From: Desulfovibrio sp.
GTDB lineage: Bacteria; Desulfobacterota; Desulfovibrionia; Desulfovibrionales; Desulfovibrionaceae
NCBI GenBank assembly: GCA_017396005.1
Contig: JAFQNG010000047.1
Location: 1 to 39,487, forward strand
Reading direction: 5' to 3'
DNA: 39,487 nucleotides
Numbering within the stretch: position 1 is the first letter of the stretch; the number at the start of each line of letters is the position of its first letter. The translations under genes and the position numbers were made by a program. The notes below the pieces were generated by a model. That model did no database searches. It was not told the DNA's origin and worked only from the letters and a program-made list of their open reading frames with translations. This document shows, one piece after another, positions 26,224 through 34,169 of the stretch.

Positions 26224-28203
26224 CTATCGGCTTGATATCTGACGCGCTGCCCTGATGAACAGTTCATTAAGACGCATTTCACTCTCCTGCCTGTCAAGCA
26301 GGGCATGTATGCGCACACGGGCCGCTTCACCGAGGCGACGGCGTTCCTCAGGCGCAACCGCCAACTCTTTCATCGCTGTACACAACGCAGCTACGTCATG
26401 CTGCGGTGTCACCAATCCGTTTCGCCCGTGCTCCACGATTTCAAGCAGAGACGGCAAATCACTGACAATCACGGCCCTGCCGAAGGCCATAGCCTCTGCC
26501 AAGGCAGACGGCAGACCATCCACATCACCCTGCCGCGTCCTGATGCCTGGGCAGATAAAAATATCGGCTTTTTTATAATAATCCGGCATATTTTCATGCG
26601 GTATCTGCCCCGTAAAGACCAACTGCTTACGCAGCCCCAGGCGCAGAGCCAGCCAGCGCAGGCGTAAACGCCACGGCCCCTGCCCGACAATGGTCAGACG
26701 AAAACGCACTCCCTGTACCTTGAGAAGCGCACAGGCCCGCAACAAAACATCATAGCCCTTGCGCCTGCACATACTGCCTACTGCCAGCAGGCACAACTCT
26801 GTTTCTGCCTGCTGACCCTTGAGTGACAAGGGTATCTCCATATCATCTTCGGGCGGCGTCAACGTCAGTGGATCACGCAAAAGCACAAATTTTTCTGGCG
26901 GCAGGAGCGGAAAGAGTGCCCGAAGGGTATTCTGCGTCTCCTGCGTATCGCAACGCACGAAGACAGCATCTGCCGCTTTTACAGCCCAGTCTCTGCCCAT
27001 ATGGGGCAGCTCCTGAGCACGCACAGCAAAGGCAAACGGACGGCGCAGCATACGCGCGGCTACCCAGCTAGCGGTACCCTGACACTGCGCACCGGCAGCA
27101 TAAAAAAACTCTATCTTTTCTTCCAAAGCCCAGCGTGCAAGCAATACCCCGCAAATAAAGGCTCGAAAACGACCGAACAGATGGCCGCACACACCTTTAC
27201 CGCCAGGCAGGTCACGCCAGATATGCCACAGGGTATGGGAAAGAGCCCGCGTCTGCCTGAACAGTAAAAGACCAGCATAAAGAAGACGCCAGAAGCCGAT
27301 ACGGCGTACTGCCAAAGGCAGGGCATAACCAGCAGGATCAGCCAGAAAAGAGCTGCCCCTTATCGCATAGATACGCGACAGAAGGCCGGCAGAATACAGG
27401 CGGTGTGCCTCTTCCATCAGGCACTGCCCAGAAGACTCGGGAAAGTATTCTGCCACCAGAGCCCCGTGCACTACAGGGGGCGGTGCTTGCAACAGGCTGG
27501 GGGCATTCATGTCTCGCTCAGGAGGGAGCCTGTGCTGGCGACAATGCAGGATACCGTCTTCCAGTGTATAAATGCTGTCGCAGTATTCAGCCATCTTGGG
27601 ATCATGGGTCACCAGCACCATGGATACGCCGCCGGTATGGCAGAGTGTACGGAAATTCTCCATAATGACGCGACTTGTGCGGGCGTCCAAAGCCCCTGTG
27701 GGCTCGTCAGCCAGCAATATGCGTGGATTGTTCACCATGGCGCGGGCAATGGCTACACGCTGCTGCTCACCACCCGACAAGCGGTTGCTGCGGTAATGAA
27801 CACGAGCTGAAAGGCGCACCAGATCCAGCGCTCGGATCACGCGTTCCCAGCGCTCCTGCGGTGGCACATTCTCATAAATAAGCGGAAATTCCACATTTTC
27901 GAATACTGTAGAATGCTCAAAAAGATTGCTGGACTGCATAACGAAGCCCATATTGCCGCGACGGAAAGCCGCTGTCTGCTCCCGGCTGAAAGTAAGCACA
28001 TCCGTACCGAGAATCTCCAGTGAACCGGCATCCGGTGCGTGCAGCATGCCCAATACGTGCAGCATGGTGGATTTGCCACAGCCGGAGGGACCCATGATGG
28101 CTACCAGCTCACCGGCCTGTACCTCGATGTTCACGCCACGGAGCACCGGCGGAAAACCGGCATAGCATTTATACAGATCTTTTGCGACAATAACAGGAGC
28201 CAT
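26224..28203 (-). CDS. ABC ATPase fused to a GT4-type glycosyltransferase
   Basis: The 659-residue single frame has two parts. Residues 1 to about 224 form a MacB/LolD-type ABC ATPase: Walker [10 protein letters not shown] (38-46), Q-loop Q90, signature LSGGEQQR (142-149), Walker B RILLADEP (161-168), TGALD and switch His H200. Residues about 245-659 form a GT-B glycosyltransferase of the GT4 type: [47 protein letters not shown], then the E-x7-E region [17 protein letters not shown]. Internal Met232 lacks a ribosome site, so one polypeptide is likely. The ATG lies 9 bp after the permease stop. The ATPase should power the FtsX-type permease encoded upstream; the covalent glycosyltransferase suggests sugar addition coupled to transport (inference). 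A sequencing error removing a stop between two genes cannot be excluded. Confidence 0.85.
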   Translation of the reverse strand: MAPVIVAKDLYKCYAGFPPVLRGVNIEVQAGELVAIMGPSGCGKSTMLHVLGMLHAPDAGSLEILGTDVLTFSREQTAAFRRGNMGFVMQSSNLFEHSTVFENVEFPLIYENVPPQERWERVIRALDLVRLSARVHYRSNRLSGGEQQRVAIARAMVNNPRILLADEPTGALDARTSRVIMENFRTLCHTGGVSMVLVTHDPKMAEYCDSIYTLEDGILHCRQHRLPPERDMNAPSLLQAPPPVVHGALVAEYFPESSGQCLMEEAHRLYSAGLLSRIYAIRGSSFLADPAGYALPLAVRRIGFWRLLYAGLLLFRQTRALSHTLWHIWRDLPGGKGVCGHLFGRFRAFICGVLLARWALEEKIEFFYAAGAQCQGTASWVAARMLRRPFAFAVRAQELPHMGRDWAVKAADAVFVRCDTQETQNTLRALFPLLPPEKFVLLRDPLTLTPPEDDMEIPLSLKGQQAETELCLLAVGSMCRRKGYDVLLRACALLKVQGVRFRLTIVGQGPWRLRLRWLALRLGLRKQLVFTGQIPHENMPDYYKKADIFICPGIRTRQGDVDGLPSALAEAMAFGRAVIVSDLPSLLEIVEHGRNGLVTPQHDVAALCTAMKELAVAPEERRRLGEAARVRIHALLDRQESEMRLNELFIRAARQISSR

Positions 28204-28212
28204 GCTGCACCC

Positions 28213-29403
28213 TTACTCGAAACGCAAAGCCGAAACCACATCCATGCGGCTGGCCTGTATGGCCGGATAAAGACCGCCTGCCACGCCGATGATGCCTGAA
28301 AATACAATACTGCCCAGACTGCTGACCATCAGCAGACCGTATGAGATGCCCGTGCCCAGCGACCAGGAGCCAATCTCTACCAGCGCAACGCCTACCACTA
28401 TGCCGAGAATGCCGCCAGCTACCGATTTACAGAGAGCCTCCGCCAGAAACTGGGCCAAAATATCCGCATCTGAACCTCCCATGGCCTTCTTGAGACCCAC
28501 TTCACGCGTACGGGCACGCACAGCCGCGAAGGTGCCATACCAGATACCGAAGCCCCCCAGCATCAGCGATGCTGCTATGCCCAGCCAGAGCAGGGCCTCC
28601 ACCCACAAGAAGGTGGTCTTGATGCGCTCCAGCTGCTCCTCCTGTGTCTGTATTACCAGATACGGCGCAGCCTGTTGTTCACGTACAACTTCAGGTATCT
28701 GACGCATGAGCCGGGGGACGTCCTCCCATCCGATGGCACGCACAAAAAGACGGGTTATCTTGCCATCGCCCCAGTTGCGATCCGTCATGGTAGTATAGGG
28801 GATAAATCCCCCCTCAGACCAGGCCCCCAGCATAACACCGCTGACAACACCTACAACCTCAAAAACATCTTTCTGCAGAAAAAGCAGTTTGCCCAGCGCG
28901 CTTTCCGCACCGCCGTACAGGTCGCGCGCCGCCTCTCGCCCCAGCAGGCAGACCCGGCGACGGTCATCAATATCGGCAGTGGTCAGCAGTCTGCCTGCAT
29001 CCAGCTCCAGTGAGTATACATCTGCAAAGTACTGATCCACACCGATGAAATACATATTGAGCGAACGCTCACCGCTGCTGCGCAGGGCAAAGCTCTGCCC
29101 AAAGCGTACATTACGGCTGACCAGCCCCACACCAGGCAAGGCACGCAGGGCATCTACTGTGGCATCGTGGAATTCACGCCGTGGCTGGCCGGGATACTGA
29201 CTGTCATCCATAAAGACACGAATGACATTGACCCCGCCCATGAGCACCATATCCTGCCCGACCTTATAGCGGATCTCCCGTCCAAGTACGGAAAGAACAA
29301 TAAAAGCGGTGATTCCCAAAGCAATGGACAGGATCACCCCAAAGCCGCGCTGACGCACAACCTGCCGCAGGCTGACGCGAACAAGGTCAGACATGGCAAT
29401 CAT
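28213..29403 (-). CDS. MacB/FtsX-type ABC transporter permease
   Basis: This 396-residue inner-membrane protein has the four-helix MacB topology: TM1 at about 22-42, a large periplasmic MacB_PCD-like domain (about 45-260), and three C-terminal TMs (about 272-295, 325-350, 360-383). FtsX/MacB hallmarks are RTREVGLKKAMGGSDADILAQFLAEA (cytoplasmic coupling helix) and the ending GGLYPAIQASRMDVVSALRFE. Such permeases do not move substrate across the inner membrane. They drive mechanotransmission or lipid/lipoprotein extraction on the periplasmic side (MacB, LolCDE). The start is ATG 29403 or 29394; both have weak ribosome sites. The gene precedes its ATPase with 9 bp between. Confidence 0.88.
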   Translation of the reverse strand: MIAMSDLVRVSLRQVVRQRGFGVILSIALGITAFIVLSVLGREIRYKVGQDMVLMGGVNVIRVFMDDSQYPGQPRREFHDATVDALRALPGVGLVSRNVRFGQSFALRSSGERSLNMYFIGVDQYFADVYSLELDAGRLLTTADIDDRRRVCLLGREAARDLYGGAESALGKLLFLQKDVFEVVGVVSGVMLGAWSEGGFIPYTTMTDRNWGDGKITRLFVRAIGWEDVPRLMRQIPEVVREQQAAPYLVIQTQEEQLERIKTTFLWVEALLWLGIAASLMLGGFGIWYGTFAAVRARTREVGLKKAMGGSDADILAQFLAEALCKSVAGGILGIVVGVALVEIGSWSLGTGISYGLLMVSSLGSIVFSGIIGVAGGLYPAIQASRMDVVSALRFE

Positions 29404-29496
29404 AGATTCTTCACCACCGCAACGATATTAGCCGGCACACACTTGCCGACGATCCGATTCTACCCGCAGGCAGGGCAAGTGTCAAAACAGGATGTA

Positions 29497-30672
29497 TCAG
29501 CATCGCCGCACGGACAAAACGTGACCGCCCCTGCCGACCCTGTAGGCAAAGTCTTTCCAGATGATCTCTCTGGCCCGGAGGCTTTGCGCATATACCAGAA
29601 GGAACATGCCCGCAGCGCAGGCAAAGGCCCATAGCCAGCGCCCCAGACTGACAGGGCGGGATAGAAAGGCCCGCCAGGGGCCCAGCGAAGCTGCCAGCAG
29701 AAGCAGCCAGCTCAAGACCGGCAGCATGGCCGAAGCCGATCCCAGCCCAATCAGACCCCCAAGCAGCATCAGTGCTGCGCCAAGGGGCGGTAACACCATG
29801 ATGCCAGGCAGTATGCCCAAAAGCATCCATTGACCCGGCATGCAGAACTTGAGAAAGAGCACCTGCCGCTCCATCCATGCGCGCCAGACAGCAAGGCCGT
29901 GCGCCCTGGCCCCTGTATGTAAAAGTGCAGCCGCAGATAAGCGTACCGCAATGCCCCTGCTCTGCAGATGGGCTGCCAGAGAGCAGTCATCCACCACATT
30001 GGTGGCCCATAGCTGCGCTACGCCGTGCTGTTCGAAAGCCTGTCGGCTGATGCACATGGCACCACCCCAGGGCTGGGTAAAACTCGACAACGCCTGTAAA
30101 AAACGCATCAAAAGAACTGACAGGGCATAGGCCAAGGTGACAGGCTGATCATCATGCGGCTCCACTATATGATAGCCTGTGCTGCAAGCTGCCTCCCCTT
30201 CAATCACCGGTGCTGCAAGGCAGCGGACAAAATCAGGCTCTGCCAGATGTGTACTGTCACAGAAAAGATAGATATCTGCCTCATGCCCCGCAGCAGCTAT
30301 GCCCTGCAGGCTGTTATGGTTTTTCTGACCACAGCCTCGGGCTGGCCCTGCCACCACATGCCGCAGGTGCGGATATTCTTCCTGCAGCGAGGCAACCAGT
30401 TTCGCTGCTGTCTCCCTGGCTGTAGCCGTAACCATGACAGGCAGAAGCTGCGGATAATCCTGCTGCAGCAGACTGGTCAGGGCATCCTTCATATCTGGGT
30501 GTTCGCCTGCAACCGGGATGATCATGGCGATGCGGGGCCAACCGCCTGCAGGGGAGAAACGGCAGACCTGGCGTTCCTCTTCGGCACGGCGCAGCAACCT
30601 GCGGCCACAGAGCAGAAGAGCAGCAAAGAGCAAACACTGAACCAAGGCGCAAACAAACCAGAATACCAGCAT
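29497..30672 (-). CDS. Membrane GT2/GT21-like glycosyltransferase (ceramide-glucosyltransferase/HpnI type)
   Basis: The 391-residue protein has an N-terminal TM (about 3-24), a cytoplasmic GT-A domain, and C-terminal TMs (about 283-345 and 360-378). GT-A features are IAMIIPVAGEHPDMKDALTSL, GCGQKNHNSLQGI (substrate loop), the metal-type CDSTHLAEPDF (D139), STGYHIV, and the catalytic VVDDCSLAAHLQSRG (D228, D229). The QxxRW-like position reads RQVLFLK, as in the GT21 and HpnI branch rather than cellulose synthases. These enzymes add a sugar to a membrane lipid acceptor using a nucleotide sugar. The ATG is preceded by AAAGGAGC, 32 bp after the preceding gene. A 93-bp gap separates it from the permease, so the operon may have an internal break. 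Confidence 0.8.
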   Translation of the reverse strand: MLVFWFVCALVQCLLFAALLLCGRRLLRRAEEERQVCRFSPAGGWPRIAMIIPVAGEHPDMKDALTSLLQQDYPQLLPVMVTATARETAAKLVASLQEEYPHLRHVVAGPARGCGQKNHNSLQGIAAAGHEADIYLFCDSTHLAEPDFVRCLAAPVIEGEAACSTGYHIVEPHDDQPVTLAYALSVLLMRFLQALSSFTQPWGGAMCISRQAFEQHGVAQLWATNVVDDCSLAAHLQSRGIAVRLSAAALLHTGARAHGLAVWRAWMERQVLFLKFCMPGQWMLLGILPGIMVLPPLGAALMLLGGLIGLGSASAMLPVLSWLLLLAASLGPWRAFLSRPVSLGRWLWAFACAAGMFLLVYAQSLRAREIIWKDFAYRVGRGGHVLSVRRC

Positions 30673-30704
30673 GGCAGCTCCTTTCTTGCAGAGACAAAAC
30701 CTGC

Positions 30705-31133
30705 CTATTCCGGCAATGGCGCACAGTTGGGCGCGGCAAGCCGGGCATCATGTATGCGTTTTCCTTCCATGCGTACTTTCATGCCGTTCTTGAGCCTGAC
30801 CTGACCTTCCACGGCATCCTGTGAAGCCAGGTAGCCCTTGAAAACATGGCCTGACGAATGGCTGACCTCTATCTGCCCATTGTGACTATGCCCGTAAAAA
30901 TGATAGACACTGGTCTTCCCATCTGCAAGACGCAGGTGCAGTACGCCTCGCACCCTGCCGTCAGCTGCAAAGCAAACCCCTGCCCGATAGTTGGAAGTGT
31001 AGAGAGAGCCTGTCCATAACTCCGACACTTCCGTCACGGTTGTTCTGTCGTCCGCTGCGGCCATACTCACCGGCAGCAGACAGACAAGCCAAAGGCCGTA
31101 CAGCACACGCGACCAGTCTCCAGATTTCTTCAT
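30705..31133 (-). CDS. Exported protein of unknown function
   Basis: The protein has 142 residues with a signal peptide (MKKSGDWSRVLYGLWLVCLLPVSMAAA). The mature part is about 115 residues of alternating short strands, such as GRVRGVLHLRLADGKTSVYHFYG, GQIEVSHSSGHVFKGYLAS and GQVRLKNGMKVRMEGKRI. It looks like an all-beta barrel or calycin-like fold. Two cysteines remain (VCFAAD and APNCAP) and could form a disulfide. I do not recognise a family. The ATG overlaps the stop of the upstream GT4 gene (ATGA), so it is translated together with a glycosyltransferase. It is probably the periplasmic component of this cluster. Confidence 0.75.
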   Translation of the reverse strand: MKKSGDWSRVLYGLWLVCLLPVSMAAADDRTTVTEVSELWTGSLYTSNYRAGVCFAADGRVRGVLHLRLADGKTSVYHFYGHSHNGQIEVSHSSGHVFKGYLASQDAVEGQVRLKNGMKVRMEGKRIHDARLAAPNCAPLPE

Positions 31134-32212
31134 GCTCGCCCTCTCTCAGTCCATAACCGCTCGAAAAGATTTTGATGCGCATTCACCATAGCCGCAAAGG
31201 AATGGAGCTGCTCTGCCCTGTTTCGCCCTGCATGCCCCAGCTTTTCAGCCAGACCAGGATTTTGCAGAAGACGGAGGCAGTTGGCTGCCAGTGCCGCAGC
31301 ATCACCGACCGGGGACAGAAGACCGCTTGCGCCCTCCTCTACCAGTCGCGGTATGCCCCCTGCCGCAGTAGCACATACCGGCAGAGCAGCGCTCATGGCC
31401 TCCAGGATGACATTGGGCTGTCCTTCACGTACCGAAGACAGTACAAAGATGGAGGCCTCGGCATAATGGCTTCTCATGTCTGCACTGCCGGGCACGAAGT
31501 CGACCTGTCTGCCGGCGGGATGCTCCCGGGCCCAGCACCTGAGCACGTTCTCTTCCGCACCGTCACCCACAAGGCGCAGGCGGGCATCAGGGCATTGCTG
31601 CAGAATATGCTCAAAGGCCTGCAACAGGGTCATGTGATCCTTGTCTTTGACAAGGCGGGCAACACAGAGCAGAACAGGCCGTCTTGTTGGCAGCGGCTCA
31701 GGCCCCGGCCTAAAGCGCTCTGTGTCCACTCCATTGGGTATATAGCTGAGATGCCGTGCAGGCACACCTATCTGCTGCAGTGCGACATGCTGAACCTCAG
31801 AGTTACAAATCATGTGTCGAGTCAGCCGCCAGAGCAGACGTTCATGCTGCTTCTGCAGAGCGCCGCCTCCCCGGCATGTGCCAATCACAGGAACATGCAG
31901 CATACGGCCCCAGATACGGCCCCAGATATTGGGCAGTGCTGTACAGGGCACAATGATGTCTGGTCTGATATGACGTATGGCTGCACCCAGACGCCAGAAA
32001 AAGAAAGAAGCCCAAGCGCGGCCCTTCCCCAGATGGTGGACCTGGAGACCAGCCTCTCGCGCCTCGTCATCCAGATCTGTCGGCCCGGTGATGGTCATCA
32101 GAGAAGGCAGAAAACGTCCCCGATCCATGCGTCTGGCCAGCTCCAGCGTCTGTCGTTGGGTACCACCATAGCAGAGATCTTCCAGCAAAAAAAGAATTCT
32201 GAGTGCTCTCAT
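31130..32212 (-). CDS. GT4-family glycosyltransferase
   Basis: This 360-residue cytosolic GT-B enzyme is the first gene of the envelope cluster. The N-terminal acceptor domain begins MRALRILFLLEDLCYGGTQRQTLELAR, with the GGT/R motif typical of GT4. The C-terminal donor domain has SYIPNGVDTERFRP, LLCVARLVKDKDHMTLLQAF, ARLRLVGDGAEE, and the E-x7-E signature in GQPNVILEAMSAALPVCATAAGGIPRLVE. It transfers a sugar from an NDP donor with retention of configuration; donor and acceptor are unknown. The ATG is preceded by AGGAGAGC. It is separate from the GT4 domain fused to the ABC ATPase downstream, so the cluster has three glycosyltransferase domains. Confidence 0.87.
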   Translation of the reverse strand: MRALRILFLLEDLCYGGTQRQTLELARRMDRGRFLPSLMTITGPTDLDDEAREAGLQVHHLGKGRAWASFFFWRLGAAIRHIRPDIIVPCTALPNIWGRIWGRMLHVPVIGTCRGGGALQKQHERLLWRLTRHMICNSEVQHVALQQIGVPARHLSYIPNGVDTERFRPGPEPLPTRRPVLLCVARLVKDKDHMTLLQAFEHILQQCPDARLRLVGDGAEENVLRCWAREHPAGRQVDFVPGSADMRSHYAEASIFVLSSVREGQPNVILEAMSAALPVCATAAGGIPRLVEEGASGLLSPVGDAAALAANCLRLLQNPGLAEKLGHAGRNRAEQLHSFAAMVNAHQNLFERLWTERGRA

Positions 32213-32231
32213 AGCTCTCCTGTCCCTTCGT

Positions 32232-32259
32232 ATACTATGCTATCCTCCTGCTTTTGCAA
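32232..32259 (-). promoter_or_regulatory. Weak candidate promoter of the envelope cluster
   Basis: On the minus strand TTGCAA (32254-32259) and TAGTAT (32232-32237) are separated by 16 bp, about 20 nt before the GT4 start. No other convincing pair was seen in 32213-32353. Confidence 0.35.
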
Positions 32260-32353
32260 GCCCATGAATAGACAGCAGACCGTGAGCCTGAAAAACCTGT
32301 AGACAGGCTGCAAAAATCAGGCTGCCTTCATCCCCCCACTGTATAGCGTTTTC

Positions 32354-32465
32354 TAGGCTCAGGACTCATTAATTGTCAAAAAGGAAAAAAGTTCTTTCAT
32401 TGTACCCTCCTTGGCTCACGATAAGAACTTTTTTCCTTTTTGACAATTAATGAGTCCTGAGCCTA
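32354..32465. mobile_element. MITE-like element with 43-bp perfect inverted arms
   Basis: The left arm 32354-32396 begins TAGGCTCAGGACTCATTAAT. The right arm 32423-32465 is its exact reverse complement over 43 bp. The unpaired middle is 26 nt. Both outer ends carry TA, which could be a TA target duplication around a 108-bp element with 41-bp arms. There is no coding capacity. TA duplication and long terminal repeats suggest mobilisation by an IS630- or IS5-group transposase, but I cannot name the parent. Inserted at this point, it removes the 5' part of the prophage tail gene that follows. As RNA it would fold into a very stable hairpin with a U-tract, so it may also insulate transcription. 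Confidence 0.75.
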
Positions 32466-32764
32466 ATGGTGTTCAAATTCTTACAGGAATTGAAGATCAA
32501 AATCGCATATCTTCTGCGATTCAGGGAATGCAACAGGCAGGACTGAACGAAGCTGATTTTAAGGCTGCTTCTGGGTGGATAAAGCTGACATTAGAGGAAC
32601 TTCAGCAGGTTGCCTCCCTCATCGCTCTCCATGTGCAGGCATGTTTTACTCAGGAACGCGCTTTGCACGAAACCATCGAAAACTGCAGGACAATAGCGGA
32701 ACTGAATGCCATTGATATTGATGCTGGCTGGCCCGGCAGCAGCACTACAGGGGCTGAAGCCTGA
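32450..32764 (+). pseudogene. Prophage tail-associated DUF4376-like protein, 5'-truncated
   Basis: The frame (104 residues) contains EDQNRISSAIQGMQQAGLNE, ADFKAASGWIKLTLEELQQV, ALHVQACFTQERALHETIEN and ELNAIDIDAGWP. This is the C-terminal helical repeat pattern of phage tail/tail-fibre-linked DUF4376 proteins. The only available ATG lies inside the right arm of the inverted-repeat element. The normal N-terminal part of such proteins is missing, so the gene was cut by the element or an associated deletion. The stop overlaps the next start (TGATG), preserving phage-type gene packing. Confidence 0.6.
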
Positions 32765-33006
32765 TGCCCGGCAGTCTCTCCTACGGCAAGGCCGTACTCA
32801 TAGCGGCGGATCAGCTTGTCAATGCCGTATTTGGCGGCTGGCCGGATGAGACCCTGAGCAGCCGTGCGTATCGCTGGGCACGAGACGACGTGCGGTACTG
32901 GCCGCTGCGGATCATCGAGGTACTGTTCTGGTGGGAGAAAGAACACTGCAGGGAATCCTACGAAAGCGAACGGCTTGGGCGGCAGCTACCGCCTGAGCTG
33001 CGGTGA
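32764..33006 (+). CDS. Small conserved prophage protein
   Basis: The 80-residue protein contains LIAADQLVNAVFGGWPDETLSSRAYRWA, WPLRIIEVLFWW and HCRESYESERLGRQLPPELR. From memory, closely similar proteins occur beside tail and lysis genes of many prophages, sometimes under the doubtful label pseudouridine synthase. No catalytic motif is visible. The start overlaps the preceding stop by 1 nt (TGATG) and the gene ends at a terminator, so it closes a phage operon. Function unknown. Confidence 0.7.
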   Translation: MPGSLSYGKAVLIAADQLVNAVFGGWPDETLSSRAYRWARDDVRYWPLRIIEVLFWWEKEHCRESYESERLGRQLPPELR

Positions 33007-33039
33007 CGACTCTCCCCCACCCCCACCACAAAAATATAC

Positions 33040-33078
33040 AAAGCCGCCTTGAAGCTCTCAGGGTGGCTTTCATTTTAT
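33040..33078 (+). terminator. Rho-independent terminator closing the tail-gene remnant
   Basis: AAAGCCGCC (33040-33048) pairs with GGTGGCTTT (33062-33070) using one G-U pair. It is followed by CATTTTATT. Confidence 0.7.
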
Positions 33079-33148
33079 TGAGGCGTCCCGTGGATTTCTT
33101 GCACTTTTCGGCATTCATGGGTACATGTGAATATAAAGGAGATTTCGC

Positions 33149-33664
33149 ATGCGGTCACAACAGTTTGTCTTCACGGCTGGTCTGCTACTGCTCTTTATGC
33201 TGGCTGTCGGGTGCGCGAAAATGCCCCTGCGTGGGGATTACATCAAAGACACCCCACCCCAAATCACGGCTGACGCGGACAGCGCGGTGATTTACTTCGT
33301 CCGTGAAGGTGCTTTTGGTGGCGGAGGTATCAGCTACTTCATTTTTGAAGACACCCAGAAAATTGGCTTGCTGAAATCAGGCACATACTTCATGCACCGC
33401 GCCACCCCAGGCAAGCACACCTATCTGGCCAAGACGGAATCCCGTGCTGCCGTTACTTTGGATGTCAAAGCCGGAGAGACCTATTATATTGAAGGAACAG
33501 TAGGGATGGGATTTTGGGCAGGTCGCCCAGAGCTCCGTGAAATCACAAAAGCCGTGGCAGAACAATATTTGCCTGAACTTGAGTACGTCAGGCTGGCAAC
33601 ACCAGAAGAGCAGGAAGCTTATAAGCTGAAAGAGGCCAGCCAGAATACAGGGCAAAGTCTCTAA
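33149..33664 (+). CDS. Lipoprotein with DUF2846-like domain
   Basis: This 171-residue envelope lipoprotein has a signal peptide MRSQQFVFTAGLLLLFMLAV with lipobox AVGC and lipidated C22. The mature domain (about 40-140) reads DSAVIYFVREGAFGGGGISYFIF, LKSGTYFMHRATPGKHTYLAKT and LDVKAGETYYIEG. This matches the DUF2846 beta-sandwich, which typically has R..g...y..f.d...iG.L..g.y....v.PG.h. The start has AAGGAGA about 7 nt upstream. It has its own terminator. Lipoproteins like this are common morons (cargo genes) near the ends of prophages and may alter the host surface; the exact role is unknown. Confidence 0.75.
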   Translation: MRSQQFVFTAGLLLLFMLAVGCAKMPLRGDYIKDTPPQITADADSAVIYFVREGAFGGGGISYFIFEDTQKIGLLKSGTYFMHRATPGKHTYLAKTESRAAVTLDVKAGETYYIEGTVGMGFWAGRPELREITKAVAEQYLPELEYVRLATPEEQEAYKLKEASQNTGQSL

Positions 33665-33685
33665 AAGCCTCCCCCCTCTCATTAC

Positions 33686-33724
33686 AAAGCCGCCTTAGAG
33701 CCTTCCTCTGGCGGCTTTCTTTTT
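33686..33724 (+). terminator. Rho-independent terminator of the lipoprotein gene
   Basis: AAAGCCGCC (33686-33694) pairs with GGCGGCTTT (33710-33718), followed by CTTTTT. The stem sequence nearly repeats that of the terminator at 33040. Confidence 0.85.
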
Positions 33725-33775
33725 GCAATCGATTGCAAAAGGCTCTACCAGCAACTTATTTGCATCCTGATGCAA
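33721..33775. promoter_or_regulatory. Two palindromes with TTGCA/TGCAA half-sites upstream of the excisionase-like gene
   Basis: A perfect 20-bp palindrome, TTTTGCAATCGATTGCAAAA (33721-33740), and a second inverted repeat, TTGCATC-CT-GATGCAA (33760-33775), share TTGCA/TGCAA half-sites. A further TTTGCAG follows at 33778. They lie just upstream of a promoter, so they look like operator or recombination-accessory sites. Confidence 0.5.
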
Positions 33776-33792
33776 CATTTGCAGAACGTCAT

Positions 33793-33820
33793 TTGTATAA
33801 TGAAACTATCCTGCTATAAT
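33793..33820 (+). promoter_or_regulatory. Promoter of the xis-int pair
   Basis: TTGTAT (33793-33798) and a consensus TATAAT (33815-33820) are separated by 16 bp, 38 nt before the excisionase-like start. A second TATAAT overlaps the -35 at 33796. Confidence 0.55.
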
Positions 33821-33858
33821 CCGCCATTATTAGATTTTAACTGTAATAGAGGTTGGTT

Positions 33859-34152
33859 ATGAAGAAATATGTTACAGTACGATACGTTGCAGAGATATTA
33901 TCGTGCACTCCTTCTGCTGCAAGAAAATGGCTGAAGCGAAATAATGTCCATCCACTCAGCCTTGGTGTGGGGAGAGGTCTTGGGCTTCGTTGGAACCTTG
34001 CAGAGGTGGAGGCTGTCATTGCAGGCGCAATCCTTGTACCCAAGGAAAAGGAAGAGAAGAAGCCGCGCCGTCTGCCGCTCTCCCAGCGTCCGCTGGAGGG
34101 GAGGAGCCTTGCCGAACAGCTTGCTCTCATAAACGGCGGAACAGTACAATAG
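33859..34152 (+). CDS. Excisionase-like helix-turn-helix protein
   Basis: The 97-residue protein reads MKKYVTVRYVAEILSCTPSAARKWLKRNNVHPLSLG from its start. This is a winged-helix DNA-binding pattern of the MerR/Xis type (helix VRYVAEILS, turn CTPS, recognition helix AARKWLKR), followed by a basic tail KEKEEKKPRR. The ATG at 33859 is preferred over an in-frame TTG 6 nt upstream; AGAGG lies before it. It sits 17 bp ahead of integrase 1, the usual xis-int arrangement, so it probably directs excision or controls int expression. Confidence 0.65.
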   Translation: MKKYVTVRYVAEILSCTPSAARKWLKRNNVHPLSLGVGRGLGLRWNLAEVEAVIAGAILVPKEKEEKKPRRLPLSQRPLEGRSLAEQLALINGGTVQ

Positions 34153-34169
34153 GTGCGTGGGAGAGCTCG

